Positions 46,872-56,804 of a stretch of DNA of 64,000 nucleotides are shown one piece after another. Where the stretch lies: positions 41,815 through 105,814 of the forward strand of contig NZ_CAIUXT010000016.1 of NCBI RefSeq assembly GCF_903903185.1, read 5' to 3'. The number at the start of each line of letters is the position of its first letter. Within the stretch, counting starts at the first letter, position 1. The DNA comes from an uncultured Rhodoblastus sp. Its GTDB lineage: Bacteria > Pseudomonadota > Alphaproteobacteria > Rhizobiales > Beijerinckiaceae. The position numbers and the translations under genes were made by a program. The notes under the pieces are model-generated. The model was not told the origin of the DNA and searched no databases. It was given only the letters and a program-made list of their open reading frames with translations.

Positions 46872-47007
46872 GCGCTTCCCTCAATTCGCCCTGGTTCGAT
46901 CGAGATTAGCATGGATCGGGCGGGCCGCGGCGATGGCGTTAACTTATTCTTCACGCTAAAAGCGTTCCCCTCACTTGGAAAAAACGCCCGATCGACGCGC
47001 AAAAACC

Positions 47008-47850
47008 ATGGATCGCATTCCCAGAATTCTCGTTTTCGATTCCGGCCTCGGCGGGCTGACGGTTTTCCGGGCGCTGTTCCGGCAGCGCCCAGACGCGCAA
47101 TTTTTTTACGCCGCCGACGATCTCGGCTTTCCCTATGGACCGAAAGCCGAAGCGGAAGTGGTCGCCCTGGTGTTGCGCGCGATGGAAAAGCTGATTGCGG
47201 ATCATGCGCCCGATGTCGTCGTCATCGCCTGCAACACCGCTTCGACGCTGGTCCTGCCGCATCTGCGCGCCCGCTGGCCGAACCTGCCGTTTGTCGGCAC
47301 GGTGCCGGCGATCAAGCCGGCGGCGGAACAGTCGCAATCGCGGCTGATTTCCGTTCTCGCCACGCCGGGAACCGTGGCGCGCGATTACACCTTCGACCTG
47401 ATCGCCCAATTCGCCGGCCATTGCGAGGTGACGCTCGTCGGCTCGAAAACACTCGCGGGTCTGGCGGAAAGCTTCGTCCATGGCGCTGCGATTGAGGACG
47501 CCGAAGTGGCGGCGGAAATCGCGCCTTGCTTTGTCGACCGGGACGGGCGGCGCACCGACGCCATCGTGCTCGCCTGCACCCATTACCCTCTGCTGCTCGA
47601 TTCCTTCCGCCGCCTAGCGCCCTGGCCTTTGCGCTGGGTCGATCCCGCCCCGGCCATCGCGCTGCGAACCGATCACGTGATTTCCGCGCTCTTCCCAAGA
47701 CGCAAGGGCGCGATTGAGGGCGGCTTTTCCTTCCACTTCACCAGCGGCGCGACGCCGGCGCCGAAACTGCTGACGACATTGGAAAGTTTAGCGCGGGAAG
47801 GAGCATCGCCCGCAAGCGAGATGCTGCGGCATCGCGCTATTGGCCAGTGA
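47008..47850 (+). CDS. murI: Glutamate racemase
   Basis: 280 residues, cofactor-independent. It makes D-glutamate for peptidoglycan. It starts ILVFDSGLGGLTVFRAL; the two catalytic cysteines are in VIACNTASTLVLPHLR and LACTHYPLLLDSF. The substrate loop YAADDLGFPYGPK is typical. Start ATG 47008 matches the family; the frame upstream to 46975 is not conserved. It stands alone, convergent with the secreted-protein gene that follows. Confidence 0.95.
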   Translation: MDRIPRILVFDSGLGGLTVFRALFRQRPDAQFFYAADDLGFPYGPKAEAEVVALVLRAMEKLIADHAPDVVVIACNTASTLVLPHLRARWPNLPFVGTVPAIKPAAEQSQSRLISVLATPGTVARDYTFDLIAQFAGHCEVTLVGSKTLAGLAESFVHGAAIEDAEVAAEIAPCFVDRDGRRTDAIVLACTHYPLLLDSFRRLAPWPLRWVDPAPAIALRTDHVISALFPRRKGAIEGGFSFHFTSGATPAPKLLTTLESLAREGASPASEMLRHRAIGQ

Positions 47851-47885
47851 GCCCGGCGAGGCGAAACTTCACCTGAACACCATCC

Positions 47886-48362
47886 TTAATTCGCGGGCGC
47901 GTAATCGCATTTGGCGCCGGCGCCTGCCTCTTGCGCGACCTCGGCCGGGACGATCTTGCAGGTGAGCGCGCCGGTCGCCTCATAGATCGAGCCGGCGGCC
48001 CCGTCCGAGGGAACGCCGTTCTCGATCAGGGTCGCGTAAAGTTCATGCGCCTTGCGCCCGCTCAAGGAGACGGTCTTGGCGCCGAATTGCAGATCGCAGG
48101 AATGGGCGGCGATATCGACATTGCTGATGCGGCAGCGCGCCGAATCGGCTTTCACCACCACCTCCTTGCCCTTGGGGTATGGCGCCCTGGCCTTGCCGTT
48201 GAGGTATTTGAGCAGCAGGGCTTTTTGGGCCGTGGTCAGATGGGGCGATTGCTGGCCGACCAGCGCGGCGAGCGATAGCGCGCCATTGCCGCTTATGGTC
48301 GCGGCGAGGGCCGGCAAACCCGCGAGCGAAAGCGAAAGAATGAATAAAACTGTTGCTTTCAA
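47886..48362 (-). CDS. Secreted hypothetical protein, 158 aa
   Basis: The proposed TTG start at 48362 has GGGAGG nine bases upstream and gives a clean signal peptide (KATVLFILSLSLAGLPALAA). The mature protein has a helical LTTAQKALLLKYLNG segment and four cysteines (SARCRISNV, AHSCDLQFG, LTCKIVPAE, AKCDYAPAN), which could form two periplasmic disulfides. An upstream frame to 48434 would bury the signal sequence and was rejected. Family not recognised. It is downstream of parC on the same strand, about 90 bases away. Confidence 0.72.
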   Translation of the reverse strand: MKATVLFILSLSLAGLPALAATISGNGALSLAALVGQQSPHLTTAQKALLLKYLNGKARAPYPKGKEVVVKADSARCRISNVDIAAHSCDLQFGAKTVSLSGRKAHELYATLIENGVPSDGAAGSIYEATGALTCKIVPAEVAQEAGAGAKCDYAPAN

Positions 48363-48449
48363 CGGAAATCCTCCCGCGCGACGGACCCCGGGCGGGTCCG
48401 CTTTCAACAGCTTAATCGCGACGTACTTTTCCAACCAGACTCGCCGTCT

Positions 48450-50696
48450 TCAATTAAACTTGTTCGCCTTGGGAAACCCCTTCGGCGGCAGGCGGCCGGC
48501 TTCGGCGCGATGCCCGAGCCAATCGGTCAGGTTTTCCTTCGCCACATTGAATAATCTTCCGCCCGGATCGGTCCAGCCGAGGCCCTCAATCAGCGCAAAA
48601 GTCTTGATGTCCGACAGGCCGCCGTCGCGGTAGCGCTGCAGCCGCACCCCCTTGCCACGCGTCATTTCTGGGATTTCCGCCAGCGGGAAGCAGAGCAGCT
48701 TCCGGTTCTCTCCGATCGCCGCCACATAGTCGCCTTCGGCCGCAACGATAAACCGCGCCTTGGCCGGCGGATCGACATTGAGCAATATCTTGCCCTTTTT
48801 GGTATTGCCGATCATGTCGTCCTGCGACGCGCGAAAGCCCCTTCCGTCGCTGGCCGCGACCACCATTTTCGCCCCCGGACGATAGACGAATACGGCGGCG
48901 ACATCCTCGCCGTCCTCGATGTCGGCAAGCAGGCGAATCGGCTCGCCGGCGCCGCGTCCGCCCGGCAGTTTGGCGGCGTCGAGGGTGAAAATCTTGCCGT
49001 CCGTCGCCAGCACTAGAATTTTCGACGTGGTCTCGGCGAAGAACGACACCCTTAACGAATCGTCGCCCTTGAAGGTCAGGCTGGCGAGGTCGGAAACCTG
49101 CCCTTTGAGCGCGCGGATCCAGCCCTTCTGCGTGACCACCACGGTGATCGGCTCGCGCTCGACCAGCATTTCGGCCAGATCGAAATCGATGGAGACGGCG
49201 GGCGGGGCCTCGAATGTCGTGCGCCTCTTGCCGAGCGCCGTGTGCGGTCCCCATTTCTTCTTGATCTCGCGAATCTGCGCGGTGACGCTTTTCCATTGCC
49301 GGCTTTCGTCGCCGAGCAGGATTTCCAGCTCGCCCTTCTCCCGGCTCAGTTCGGCGTGCTCATCGCGCAATTGCATTTCTTCGAGCCGGCGCAGCGAGCG
49401 CAGCCGCGTGTCGAGAATGTAGTTGGCCTGGTTGTCGGTGAGTTCGAATCGGCTTTTCAGCACGTCCTTGGGTTCGTCCTCCTCGCGGATGATGCGGATC
49501 ACCTCGTCGAGATTGAGGAAGGCGATGATCATGCCCGCCAGAACTTCGAGCCGACGCTCGATCTCCGACAGTCGGAAGCGCGCGCGCCGCACCAGCACGT
49601 TGCGGCGATGGTCGAGCCATTGGCGCAGCGCCTCGGACAGCGAGACCACGCGCGGCGTCACGCCATCGACCAGCACATTCATGTTCACGGGAAAGCGCGC
49701 TTCGAGCTCGCTCATGCGGAACAGGCTTTCCATCATCACCTGGGCGTCGACATTGCGCGCCCTCGGCTCCAGCACGATGCGCACATCCTCGGCGGATTCG
49801 TCGCGCACGTCGGCGAGCAAAGGCAATTTGCGCTCATTGACCAGTTCGGCCAGCTTTTCAATCAGCCGCGATTTCTGCACGCCATAGGGAATTTCGGTGA
49901 CGACGGCGTTCCACATGCCGCGCGCGGAATCTTCCTTGCTCCAACGGGCGCGGATGCGGAATGAGCCGCGCCCCGTGCGATAGGTCTCGGCGATGGACTC
50001 GCGCGAATCGACGACGATGCCGCCGGTAGGGAAATCCGGCCCCGGCACGAAAACCGTCAATTGTTCGGAGGCGGCCTGAGGATTGGCGATCAGATAGAGC
50101 GCGGCGTCGCAGAGTTCGGCGACATTATGCGGGGGAATCGAGGTCGCCATGCCGACGGCGATGCCTTGGCTTCCATTGGCCAGCAGGTTGGGAATGGCCG
50201 AGGGCAGGACCACCGGCTCCTTCTGGTCGCCGGAATAATTTTCGCGGAAGTCGATGGAATCCTCGTCGATTCCTTCGAGCAGCGCGCGGGCGACCTCGGT
50301 CATGCGCGCTTCGGTGTAGCGATAGGCGGCGGCGCCGTCGCCGTCGATATTGCCGAAATTGCCCTGCCCGTCGACCAGCGGATAGCGCGAGGAGAAATCC
50401 TGCGCCAGCCGCACCAGCGCGTCATAGATCGCCTGGTCGCCATGGGGATGGAACGACCCCATCACGTCGCCGACGATTTTCGCGCATTTCTTGAACGGCG
50501 TGCCGGGATCGAGCCGCAGGATATGCATGCCATAGAGGATGCGCCGGTGCACCGGCTTCAGGCCGTCGCGCGCGTCGGGCAGCGCGCGCCCCATGATGGT
50601 GGACAGCGCATAGGCGAGATAGCGCTCTTCCAGCGCGTCGCGCAGATTGATCGGCGGATTGTTCTCGCCCGGAGGCGGCGTGTGCGGTTTGGCCAT
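48450..50696 (-). CDS. parC: DNA topoisomerase IV subunit A
   Basis: 748 residues. It is the DNA-cleaving subunit that decatenates daughter chromosomes with ParE. It has the [20 protein letters not shown] start, a quinolone-determining region ([19 protein letters not shown]) and the active-site tyrosine in [11 protein letters not shown]. The central GYRCA domain is followed by a C-terminal pinwheel with degenerate repeats ([28 protein letters not shown] and others). ParC rather than GyrA is indicated by the short, degenerate C-terminal domain without a clear GyrA box. It normally lies next to recO in this class; here recO is about 1.8 kb away. Confidence 0.94.
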   Translation of the reverse strand: MAKPHTPPPGENNPPINLRDALEERYLAYALSTIMGRALPDARDGLKPVHRRILYGMHILRLDPGTPFKKCAKIVGDVMGSFHPHGDQAIYDALVRLAQDFSSRYPLVDGQGNFGNIDGDGAAAYRYTEARMTEVARALLEGIDEDSIDFRENYSGDQKEPVVLPSAIPNLLANGSQGIAVGMATSIPPHNVAELCDAALYLIANPQAASEQLTVFVPGPDFPTGGIVVDSRESIAETYRTGRGSFRIRARWSKEDSARGMWNAVVTEIPYGVQKSRLIEKLAELVNERKLPLLADVRDESAEDVRIVLEPRARNVDAQVMMESLFRMSELEARFPVNMNVLVDGVTPRVVSLSEALRQWLDHRRNVLVRRARFRLSEIERRLEVLAGMIIAFLNLDEVIRIIREEDEPKDVLKSRFELTDNQANYILDTRLRSLRRLEEMQLRDEHAELSREKGELEILLGDESRQWKSVTAQIREIKKKWGPHTALGKRRTTFEAPPAVSIDFDLAEMLVEREPITVVVTQKGWIRALKGQVSDLASLTFKGDDSLRVSFFAETTSKILVLATDGKIFTLDAAKLPGGRGAGEPIRLLADIEDGEDVAAVFVYRPGAKMVVAASDGRGFRASQDDMIGNTKKGKILLNVDPPAKARFIVAAEGDYVAAIGENRKLLCFPLAEIPEMTRGKGVRLQRYRDGGLSDIKTFALIEGLGWTDPGGRLFNVAKENLTDWLGHRAEAGRLPPKGFPKANKFN

Positions 50697-50946
50697 GCCC
50701 TGCCATAGGACAGGCCGGCGCGCGGTTCAAGTTCCCTGTTTGTACCTGGGGTCGCTTTGCCTGCAATTGTTGCTTTTTAGCACTAGCCCGTCGCGGCGCG
50801 GGAGGATAAAAACGCTCCAATCCTTCGCTTTTGCGAAACTTTTCTCAACGATAATGGTTAAGTCCGGGCAGTAGAACGCGCAGGCGCGGCAAGATGGCTT
50901 TGCTTGCGCCTGGATCTGAGGTTTGGGGCTTGTGACTGGGGCGACG

Positions 50947-51192
50947 ATGAAGACTTCAGATAAATTTGCGTCGGCGCTGCTTGCGCTGGCGATGGTTACT
51001 TTATTCGGCGTGGGGTTTGTTTCTCCGGTCGGCAAGGTGATGGCCGAGGGCGTTGTCGAGGCCGTTCAGGCCGTCGCCGTGCAGACCATCGCCATCCAGG
51101 GCGATCGGCCCCGCCAATGCGAGGAACGCGAAGTCGAGGCCGACGAAGGCTATGGCGTTTCGCGAAAGGAAGTCCGGCTGTTCTGCCGTTGA
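50947..51192 (+). CDS. Small exported hypothetical protein, 81 aa
   Basis: ATG 50947 with GGGG about five bases upstream. The N terminus KTSDKFASALLALAMVTLFG is a signal peptide or membrane anchor. The mature part is acidic-basic mixed (RPRQCEEREVEADEGYGVSR) with two cysteines at its ends (QCEER and LFCR), which could pair. No family known to me. It is located between parC and the epimerase gene, in a segment inserted between parC and recO. Confidence 0.6.
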   Translation: MKTSDKFASALLALAMVTLFGVGFVSPVGKVMAEGVVEAVQAVAVQTIAIQGDRPRQCEEREVEADEGYGVSRKEVRLFCR

Positions 51193-51386
51193 ATTCAGGC
51201 CAGCGAGGTAGAGAACAGGGGGAATCGGCTATCGGGCGCGACGCCAGCCAGGAGCGCCGGTCCGCTGGCCTTCTTTGCGAATCAGGCAAAAACAATACGG
51301 GCAACCGAACTCGCAATTCATTCCCCCGGCGATAGTCTTGGGATCGTCTTGGGACAGTCTTGGGGCCTGCATCCGGAGGCGGCCCG

Positions 51387-52439
51387 ATGAAAGTTTTTCT
51401 CAGCGGCGGAACGGGATTTATCGGCCAGGCGACCGTATCCGCCATCCGGCGACGCGGCTGGGAGTTGACCGCCCTTGTCCGCGATCCCGATAGCGCGAGC
51501 GCCCAATGGATCTATAGGCAGGGCGGAAATTTGGTTCAGGGCGACGTGACCAGCCCGTCCGGCCTTGCGCAAGCCATGGCGGGAATCGACGTGGCGATTC
51601 ATAACGCCGGCGTTTACGAGATCGGCGCCGACGCCGCGACCATCGAGCGCATGCGCCAGGTCAATGTCGAGGGGACGCGCCATTTCCTGTCGGCGTCGTT
51701 GGCGGCAGGGTTGCCGCGAACCGTCTATGTTTCGACGGTCTGGGCGCTCGGACCGAGCGGCCGCCCCCCTGCCCCGAGCGTGACCCGGGACGAAAGCCAG
51801 GTCCATGACGGCCATAGCCTGACGCCCTACGAACAAAGCAAGCTCGATGCGCATCATGTGGCGCTCGACATGCGCCGGGCCGGATTGCCGCTGTCGATCG
51901 CGATGCCGAACGCCGTGATGGGCGCCAACGATCACGCTGCGTTCGGCTATTTGCTTCGTCTGACCTTGCTTGGCCTGATGCCGCCGGTCGGTTGCGGCGC
52001 CGACGCGATCTATGCGCCGGTCGATGTGGATGCTCTCGCGGAGGGACTCTGTCTGGTCGCCGAGCGCGCGCCGATGGGCGAAGATTATCTGTTTTGCGGC
52101 GAACCCGTTTCGCTTGGCCGCCTGTTCGAAATCTGGCGGCAGATGACCGGCGGTTCGGCGGGGCGTTTCAATCTTCCGCGCGCCGTGATGCGGCCGCAAA
52201 TGGCGCTTGTCGAGCCGCTGCAACGCGCTCTGGGGCTTCCGGCCTTCTTTTCCCGCGACGCGGTGGATGCGACTCTCGCGCATCTCGATTATTCCTCCGC
52301 GAAGGCGCGCCGCGATCTCGGCTGGTCCTGTCCGCAGCCTGAGGAAATGTGGCGCCAAATCATCGCCCGCGAAAAACAACTCATGGCGGAGCGGCAAGGC
52401 GTGCTGGCCAAGCTGAAACACCTCCCCGTCGTCGCGTGA
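51387..52439 (+). CDS. NAD(P)-dependent epimerase/dehydratase (extended SDR)
   Basis: 350 residues. Rossmann motif FLSGGTGFIGQATV, the downstream VNVEGTRHFL, STVWALGPSG and the catalytic tetrad YEQSK (Tyr and Lys). An internal YLLRLTLLGLMPPVGCGAD matches the family's substrate-binding part, and the C-terminal domain resembles dihydroflavonol-4-reductase/HpnA-type members. Substrate unknown; sugar or lipid-linked intermediates are typical. Start ATG 51387 (KVFLSGGTGFIG). It stands alone between the small exported protein and recO. Confidence 0.87.
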   Translation: MKVFLSGGTGFIGQATVSAIRRRGWELTALVRDPDSASAQWIYRQGGNLVQGDVTSPSGLAQAMAGIDVAIHNAGVYEIGADAATIERMRQVNVEGTRHFLSASLAAGLPRTVYVSTVWALGPSGRPPAPSVTRDESQVHDGHSLTPYEQSKLDAHHVALDMRRAGLPLSIAMPNAVMGANDHAAFGYLLRLTLLGLMPPVGCGADAIYAPVDVDALAEGLCLVAERAPMGEDYLFCGEPVSLGRLFEIWRQMTGGSAGRFNLPRAVMRPQMALVEPLQRALGLPAFFSRDAVDATLAHLDYSSAKARRDLGWSCPQPEEMWRQIIAREKQLMAERQGVLAKLKHLPVVA

Positions 52440-52505
52440 CGCGGCCGCATGTCGCAACGAAGGCGGTGAAACAAGGGTTCTCCCGCGCCCGCCGGCTTCG
52501 AGGGA

Positions 52506-53216
52506 TCAGAGACGCGCGATGAAGGCGGCGCGCGAGGCGGGCGCGGTCAGCCCGCGCGGCGCGAAAACGTCGCGGACGAGGAAAAATTCGGTGAGGCGCA
52601 GGCCTTCGCAAATCTCGTCGCCCGCCGCCGCCGAACCGGGCGCCTGCCGAACGAAGGCGGGCAAAGGCAGGAGTTTGGCGTCCCACGGCGCGCCGGCGGC
52701 GCGGCTCACCGCCCGTCCCGATTTCGGCGACACATAGACCAGATCGTCCTGCGTCCCGGTCGCGGCGCAACTGTCGAGATCCAGGCCGAAGCCGAGTGCC
52801 GCGAGTAAAGCCAGTTCGAAATGCACGAACAGGCCCGCCGCCTGCGGTCCGCCCAGATGGGAGAGCAGCACCTGCGCCCGTTCATAAAGGCCCGGATGGG
52901 GATCGCGCTCGGGCAAGAGCCGCAGCAGCGCGCCGAGCCAGTTGACGCCATGCAGGCCTTGCGCGCTGGAGATCAACGCATCGGTGCGCAGCACCGCGCC
53001 CTCGACGGCGTAAAGCCCGAGATGTTCCTCCAGCCGCGCCCGCCAGACCGCCTCGACTTCATTGCCCGGTTGCAACACCGGCTGCATGGTTTTCGATCGC
53101 CCGCCGCGCACCACGCCGAGATGACGGCCATGGCCATGCGTCATCAATTCCAGAATCACGCTGGATTCGCCGTGTTTTTTAAGGCCCAGAATCAGGCCGC
53201 GATCCGACCATTCCAT
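52506..53216 (-). CDS. recO: DNA repair protein RecO
   Basis: 236 residues. It works with RecF and RecR to load RecA on SSB-coated gaps. The N-terminal OB fold ([20 protein letters not shown], then [13 protein letters not shown]) is followed by the helical C-terminal domain with [20 protein letters not shown]. Its length fits. It normally sits directly after era; here the membrane-protein gene at 53383-54099 on the opposite strand interrupts the cluster. Confidence 0.93.
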   Translation of the reverse strand: MEWSDRGLILGLKKHGESSVILELMTHGHGRHLGVVRGGRSKTMQPVLQPGNEVEAVWRARLEEHLGLYAVEGAVLRTDALISSAQGLHGVNWLGALLRLLPERDPHPGLYERAQVLLSHLGGPQAAGLFVHFELALLAALGFGLDLDSCAATGTQDDLVYVSPKSGRAVSRAAGAPWDAKLLPLPAFVRQAPGSAAAGDEICEGLRLTEFFLVRDVFAPRGLTAPASRAAFIARL

Positions 53217-53382
53217 GCGTTCAGTCTAGCACAGGCCGGCCCCTCCGACGGCGCAGGCGGGCCAATCTTTCGCGCGCGGGCCGCCGCCGCGGTTTTCCCG
53301 CCGCCCAAAACGAGTCATGATGGCGCGCCGCGATCCTGACCGAAAATTCTCGATTTATCCGTCTTTTCCGCGAGGCGCCGCC

Positions 53383-54099
53383 ATGACCGATTCTCAAGAC
53401 GCTTCATCGTCGAAGTCCGAATTCATTCCGATCGAAATTTACGACCGGGCGCGCGCCTACATCGAACACGAAGACATGCTTGTGAATCATCGCAAGACAT
53501 GGATACTGACCATCAACGGCTTCCTCTTGGCCGCTGTCGGCATCATGATTCCAAGAATTGTCGGTCAGAGCGCGGAAATCGCCGCTTCGGCGGCAGGTTT
53601 GGGGCCGTTCGACCTTCTGGGCGACCTGGAGTCCCCGCCAGGCGCCGAACTCGACGCGTTGCAAATTTACTATCAATTCATTTTTGTGCTCTGCTTCGTC
53701 GGCTTCCTGGTCAGTTTGATCGGTTTCTTTTCGATCCGCGCCGCCTCAGACGCCGCGAACGCGATCAAACACCTGATCAACGAACACTATCCAACGTATT
53801 CGATCGAACACAAAGCAACGAAAATTTATTATTACCACGTCAGAATAGACGAGAATTTCAGAGGCCGCCTCCCAATGGTGACAGGGGGAGGACGCGATTA
53901 TAACGATTTGAGGGGCTTTTTCATTTCCATTTGGCTGCCCCTGATCTTTGCAGCCATATGGTTTTTGTTCGCCGGGTTCATCATCCGGGCCAATTGGTCC
54001 AGCCTTTCCCCTATGTTGCCCCTGCTCCTGGCAATAATAATCCTAGTTATACTCGCCGCGCGCATCGTCTGGGTCAGCCTGTCAGGCCATTCCCGTTGA
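53383..54099 (+). CDS. Four-helix membrane protein inserted between era and recO
   Basis: A 238-residue product from ATG 53383. The N terminus is hydrophilic (SEFIPIEIYDRARAYIEHED). Four hydrophobic segments follow: WILTINGFLLAAVGIMI, FIFVLCFVGFLVSLIGFF, FFISIWLPLIFAAIWFLFAG and LLPLLLAIIILVILAARIVW. A cytoplasmic part between the second and third holds ASDAANAIKHLINEHYPTY and KATKIYYYHVRIDENFRG. I recognise no named family; a distant resemblance to RipA-like membrane proteins is only an impression. Lower GC than its neighbours and the opposite strand suggest insertion into a conserved cluster. Function unknown. Confidence 0.72.
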   Translation: MTDSQDASSSKSEFIPIEIYDRARAYIEHEDMLVNHRKTWILTINGFLLAAVGIMIPRIVGQSAEIAASAAGLGPFDLLGDLESPPGAELDALQIYYQFIFVLCFVGFLVSLIGFFSIRAASDAANAIKHLINEHYPTYSIEHKATKIYYYHVRIDENFRGRLPMVTGGGRDYNDLRGFFISIWLPLIFAAIWFLFAGFIIRANWSSLSPMLPLLLAIIILVILAARIVWVSLSGHSR

Positions 54100-54158
54100 T
54101 GGCGCGCATCGGCGATATTTTTCATGGCAACGCCTGAAGTCGGTCCCGGGGGACGGAC

Positions 54159-55094
54159 TCACCCCTTCGGAAACTCCAGCCCCATTTCGCGGTAGCGTTC
54201 GGGATCGTCGCCCCAGTTCTCGCGCACCTTGACGAACAGGAACAAATGGACCTTCTGCTCCGCCGCCTCCATGATTTCCTTGCGCGCCGCCGAACCTATG
54301 CTCTTGATGGTCTTGCCGCCCTCGCCGATGACGATCTTCTTCTGGCCCTCGCGGGTCACGTAAATGGTCTGCTCGACCCGCGCCGAACCGTCCGGCTGGT
54401 CCTTCCATAATTCGGTTTCGACGGTCGATTGATAGGGCAATTCGTCGTGCAGCCGCTCGAACAGTTTTTCGCGCGTGATCTCCGCGGCGAGCGCGCGCAA
54501 CGGCGCGTCGGAAATCTGGTCCTCCGGATAGAGCCAGGGGCCGGGCGGCATCAGGCTCGCCAGTTTTTCCCGGAATTTCGCCACGCCATGGCCCTTCAGC
54601 GCCGAAATCATGAAGGTCTCGGCGAAGGCCAGCCGGGCGTTGAGATCGGCGGCCAGGCCGAGCAGCCTCTCATGCTCGATCAGGTCGATCTTGTTGAGCA
54701 CGAGGATTTTCGGCGCGCGCAATTGCGGCAGCCGAGCCAATATCGCCTCGACCTCGTCGTCCACCCCCTTGCGCGCGTCGATCAGCAGCGCCACCGCGTC
54801 GGCGTCGCCGGCGCCGCCCCAGGCGGAAGTCACCATGGCGCGGTCGAGCCGGCGTTTGGGCGCGAAAATGCCGGGCGTATCGACGAACACGATCTGGCAT
54901 GATCCTTCGAGCGCAATGCCGCGCACCAGCGATCGCGTCGTCTGCACCTTGCGCGAGACGATCGACACCTTGGCGCCGACGAGTTGGTTGAGCAGCGTCG
55001 ATTTGCCGGCGTTGGGCGCTCCAATCAGCGCGACGAAGCCGCAACAGGTCTCATTTGGGGTCGCTGTTGGGGCAGTGGCGGTTTCCTCACTCAT
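54159..55094 (-). CDS. era: GTPase Era
   Basis: A 311-residue GTPase for 16S rRNA maturation and 30S assembly. G1 ALIGAPNAGKSTLLN, G2 region VQTTRSLVRGIA, G3 FVDTPGIF, G4 LNKIDLIE and the C-terminal KH domain KKIVIGEGGKTIKSIG are present. The start at ATG 55094 overlaps the rnc stop by eight bases (ATGAGTGA), a translational coupling. The rnc-era pair is conserved, linking rRNA processing and assembly. Confidence 0.95.
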   Translation of the reverse strand: MSEETATAPTATPNETCCGFVALIGAPNAGKSTLLNQLVGAKVSIVSRKVQTTRSLVRGIALEGSCQIVFVDTPGIFAPKRRLDRAMVTSAWGGAGDADAVALLIDARKGVDDEVEAILARLPQLRAPKILVLNKIDLIEHERLLGLAADLNARLAFAETFMISALKGHGVAKFREKLASLMPPGPWLYPEDQISDAPLRALAAEITREKLFERLHDELPYQSTVETELWKDQPDGSARVEQTIYVTREGQKKIVIGEGGKTIKSIGSAARKEIMEAAEQKVHLFLFVKVRENWGDDPERYREMGLEFPKG

Positions 55095-55821
55095 TTTCGC
55101 TCTCCGCCACGCCTTCGCGCTGCAGGAATTTATGGGCGCTGGCCTGTTCCGCGAGACGTTTCGACGCGCCCTCGGCGACAACCGGCTCGAATGTATTGAC
55201 GCAGACCTCCATCGTGAACAAAGGCGCGTGATCGGGGCCGGAGCGGTCGGACTGGCGATAGACCGGCGCCGGCAGGCCGCGCGCCTGAGCCCATTCCTGC
55301 AAGGCGGTCTTGGGATCGCGCAAGGGCCGGCCCGGATTGAGCATTTTGTCGCCGAAGAACCGCCGCACCACCGTCTCGGCTTTGGCGTAGCCGGCGTCGA
55401 GAAAGATCGCACCGAGCAGGCTTTCGCAAATATCGCCGAGAATGGCCGCCTTCTGCGCGCCGCCGGTCTGGGCCTCGCCCTCGCCGAGTTGCAGGACGGC
55501 CGCCACCTGCCAGTCGCGCGCCACGTCGGCGCAGGTTTCCTTGCGCACCAGATCGGCGAGGCGGCGCGACAATTCGCCTTCCTCGGCGGCGGGAAAAGCC
55601 TGATAGATCATCGTCGAAACCGCCAGCCCCAGCACGCGATCGCCAAGGAACTCCAGCCTTTGATAAGAATCGCCGCGCTTTTGCGCTGGCCCCGCCGGCA
55701 ACGCGCTGACATGGGTCAGGGCGCGCGCCAGCAGCGAGGGATCGGCGAAGACATGACCGATCCGCCTCTGGAGGGCGGCGAGATCGCCGCCGGCGGATTT
55801 CGGAGCGGCGTGATCGTTCAT
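55087..55821 (-). CDS. rnc: Ribonuclease III
   Basis: A 244-residue double-strand RNase for rRNA precursors and regulatory RNAs. The catalytic signature is QRLEFLGDRVLGLAV, with the second acidic site in GDICESLLGAIFLDAG. The C-terminal dsRBD begins with PKTALQEWAQARGLPAP. Start ATG 55821 overlaps the lepB stop (ATGA). The much longer open frame upstream is antisense-free extension in another gene's space and was not used. Confidence 0.95.
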   Translation of the reverse strand: MNDHAAPKSAGGDLAALQRRIGHVFADPSLLARALTHVSALPAGPAQKRGDSYQRLEFLGDRVLGLAVSTMIYQAFPAAEEGELSRRLADLVRKETCADVARDWQVAAVLQLGEGEAQTGGAQKAAILGDICESLLGAIFLDAGYAKAETVVRRFFGDKMLNPGRPLRDPKTALQEWAQARGLPAPVYRQSDRSGPDHAPLFTMEVCVNTFEPVVAEGASKRLAEQASAHKFLQREGVAESENE

Positions 55822-56606
55822 CGCACGCTGTGGAACATTCGGCCGAGGCGCAGGGTCCAGGGCCAGCGCCAGATTTGCCAGGCCGCCGCGCCGTCGCCGA
55901 CCGAGAAAAAGGTCACTTCGGCGCGGCCGACCAGATTGTCGAACGGCACGTAGCCGACGCCGCCCTGGTCCGGCGGCACCCGCGAATCCGTGGAATTGTC
56001 GCGATTGTCGCCCATCATGAAATAATGATTCGCCGGCACGACGAAAGGCCCTACAGTATCGTTGAAGCCGTCGTCGCCCTGGATCTCGATGATCTTGTGC
56101 TTGACGCCGTTGGGCAGGGTTTCGATATAGGTCGGAACCGGGCCGAAATGGCCGTAGAGGTCGTCGGTCTGCGCCTTCTCGATCGGCTCGCGCGGCGTCA
56201 GTTGATCGTTGATGTAGAGCCGGCCCTTCTTCATCTCGATCTTTTCGCCGGGCAGGCCGATCACCCGCTTGATGTAATCGGTCTCGTTGTCGCGCGGCAG
56301 TTTGAACACCACGACATCGCCGCGCTTGGGGGGCGAGGCGAGAATGCGGCCCTCGAACAAAGGCAGGCCAAAGGGGATGGAATAGCGCGAATAGCCATAG
56401 GCATATTTCGACACGAACAGATAGTCGCCGATTTCGAGCGTCGGAATCATCGAGCCCGAGGGAATGTTGAACGGCTGGAACAACAGGGTGCGGACCACCA
56501 GCGCAATCAGCAGCGCCTGCAGGATCACCGACAGGGTTTCGCCGAGTCCACCCGGCTCGGATTTTTTTGCGGCGTGCGCGGCGGTCTCGGTCATCGATTG
56601 GCTCAT
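55818..56606 (-). CDS. lepB: Signal peptidase I
   Basis: About 262 residues. It cleaves Sec and Tat signal peptides at the outer face of the inner membrane. One membrane helix (LSVILQALLIALVVRTLLFQ) precedes the catalytic serine in PFNIPSGSMIPTLEIGD. The general-base lysine is in DYIKRVIGLPGEKIEM. MMGDNRDNSTDSRV is box E. I chose the ATG at 56606; ATG 56594 is also possible and neither has a strong ribosome site. It couples to rnc through a four-base overlap. Confidence 0.94.
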   Translation of the reverse strand: MSQSMTETAAHAAKKSEPGGLGETLSVILQALLIALVVRTLLFQPFNIPSGSMIPTLEIGDYLFVSKYAYGYSRYSIPFGLPLFEGRILASPPKRGDVVVFKLPRDNETDYIKRVIGLPGEKIEMKKGRLYINDQLTPREPIEKAQTDDLYGHFGPVPTYIETLPNGVKHKIIEIQGDDGFNDTVGPFVVPANHYFMMGDNRDNSTDSRVPPDQGGVGYVPFDNLVGRAEVTFFSVGDGAAAWQIWRWPWTLRLGRMFHSVR

Positions 56607-56697
56607 CTTGAAGTCCGTAGGGTTTCGCCGCCGGTTGTCGTCGTTTTCGCGGCCGGGCGCAAGCCTTCTCCGCGCCATTGCAGGCGTTTTTGAGGCG

Positions 56698-56734
56698 GAA
56701 GCCTGAGCCGACCGGGCAGGTCGGCTCAGGCTTC
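56698..56734. repeat. Perfect 16-bp stem hairpin between acpS and lepB
   Basis: GAAGCCTGAGCCGACC (56698-56713) pairs exactly with 56719-56734 around a five-base loop. There is no T-run on either side. In the acpS-lepB transcript it would be a stable structure, possibly an mRNA processing or stabilising element, or an RNase III target. Confidence 0.65.
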
Positions 56735-56750
56735 CGATTCATTCTTCGAT

Positions 56751-56796
56751 GCGTTTTCTTCACGCGAACCGGCTTCCACTTCGCTTGAAAACGCGG
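56751..56796. repeat. AACCGG/GCTC dispersed repeat copy downstream of acpS
   Basis: GCGTTTTCTTCACGCGAACC, GGCTTCCACTTCGCTTGAAA, ACGCGG. Its ends GCGTTTTC and GAAAACGC are inverted copies of each other. Near-identical to unit A at 41313. Confidence 0.75.
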
Positions 56797-56804
56797 TTGA
56801 AACA

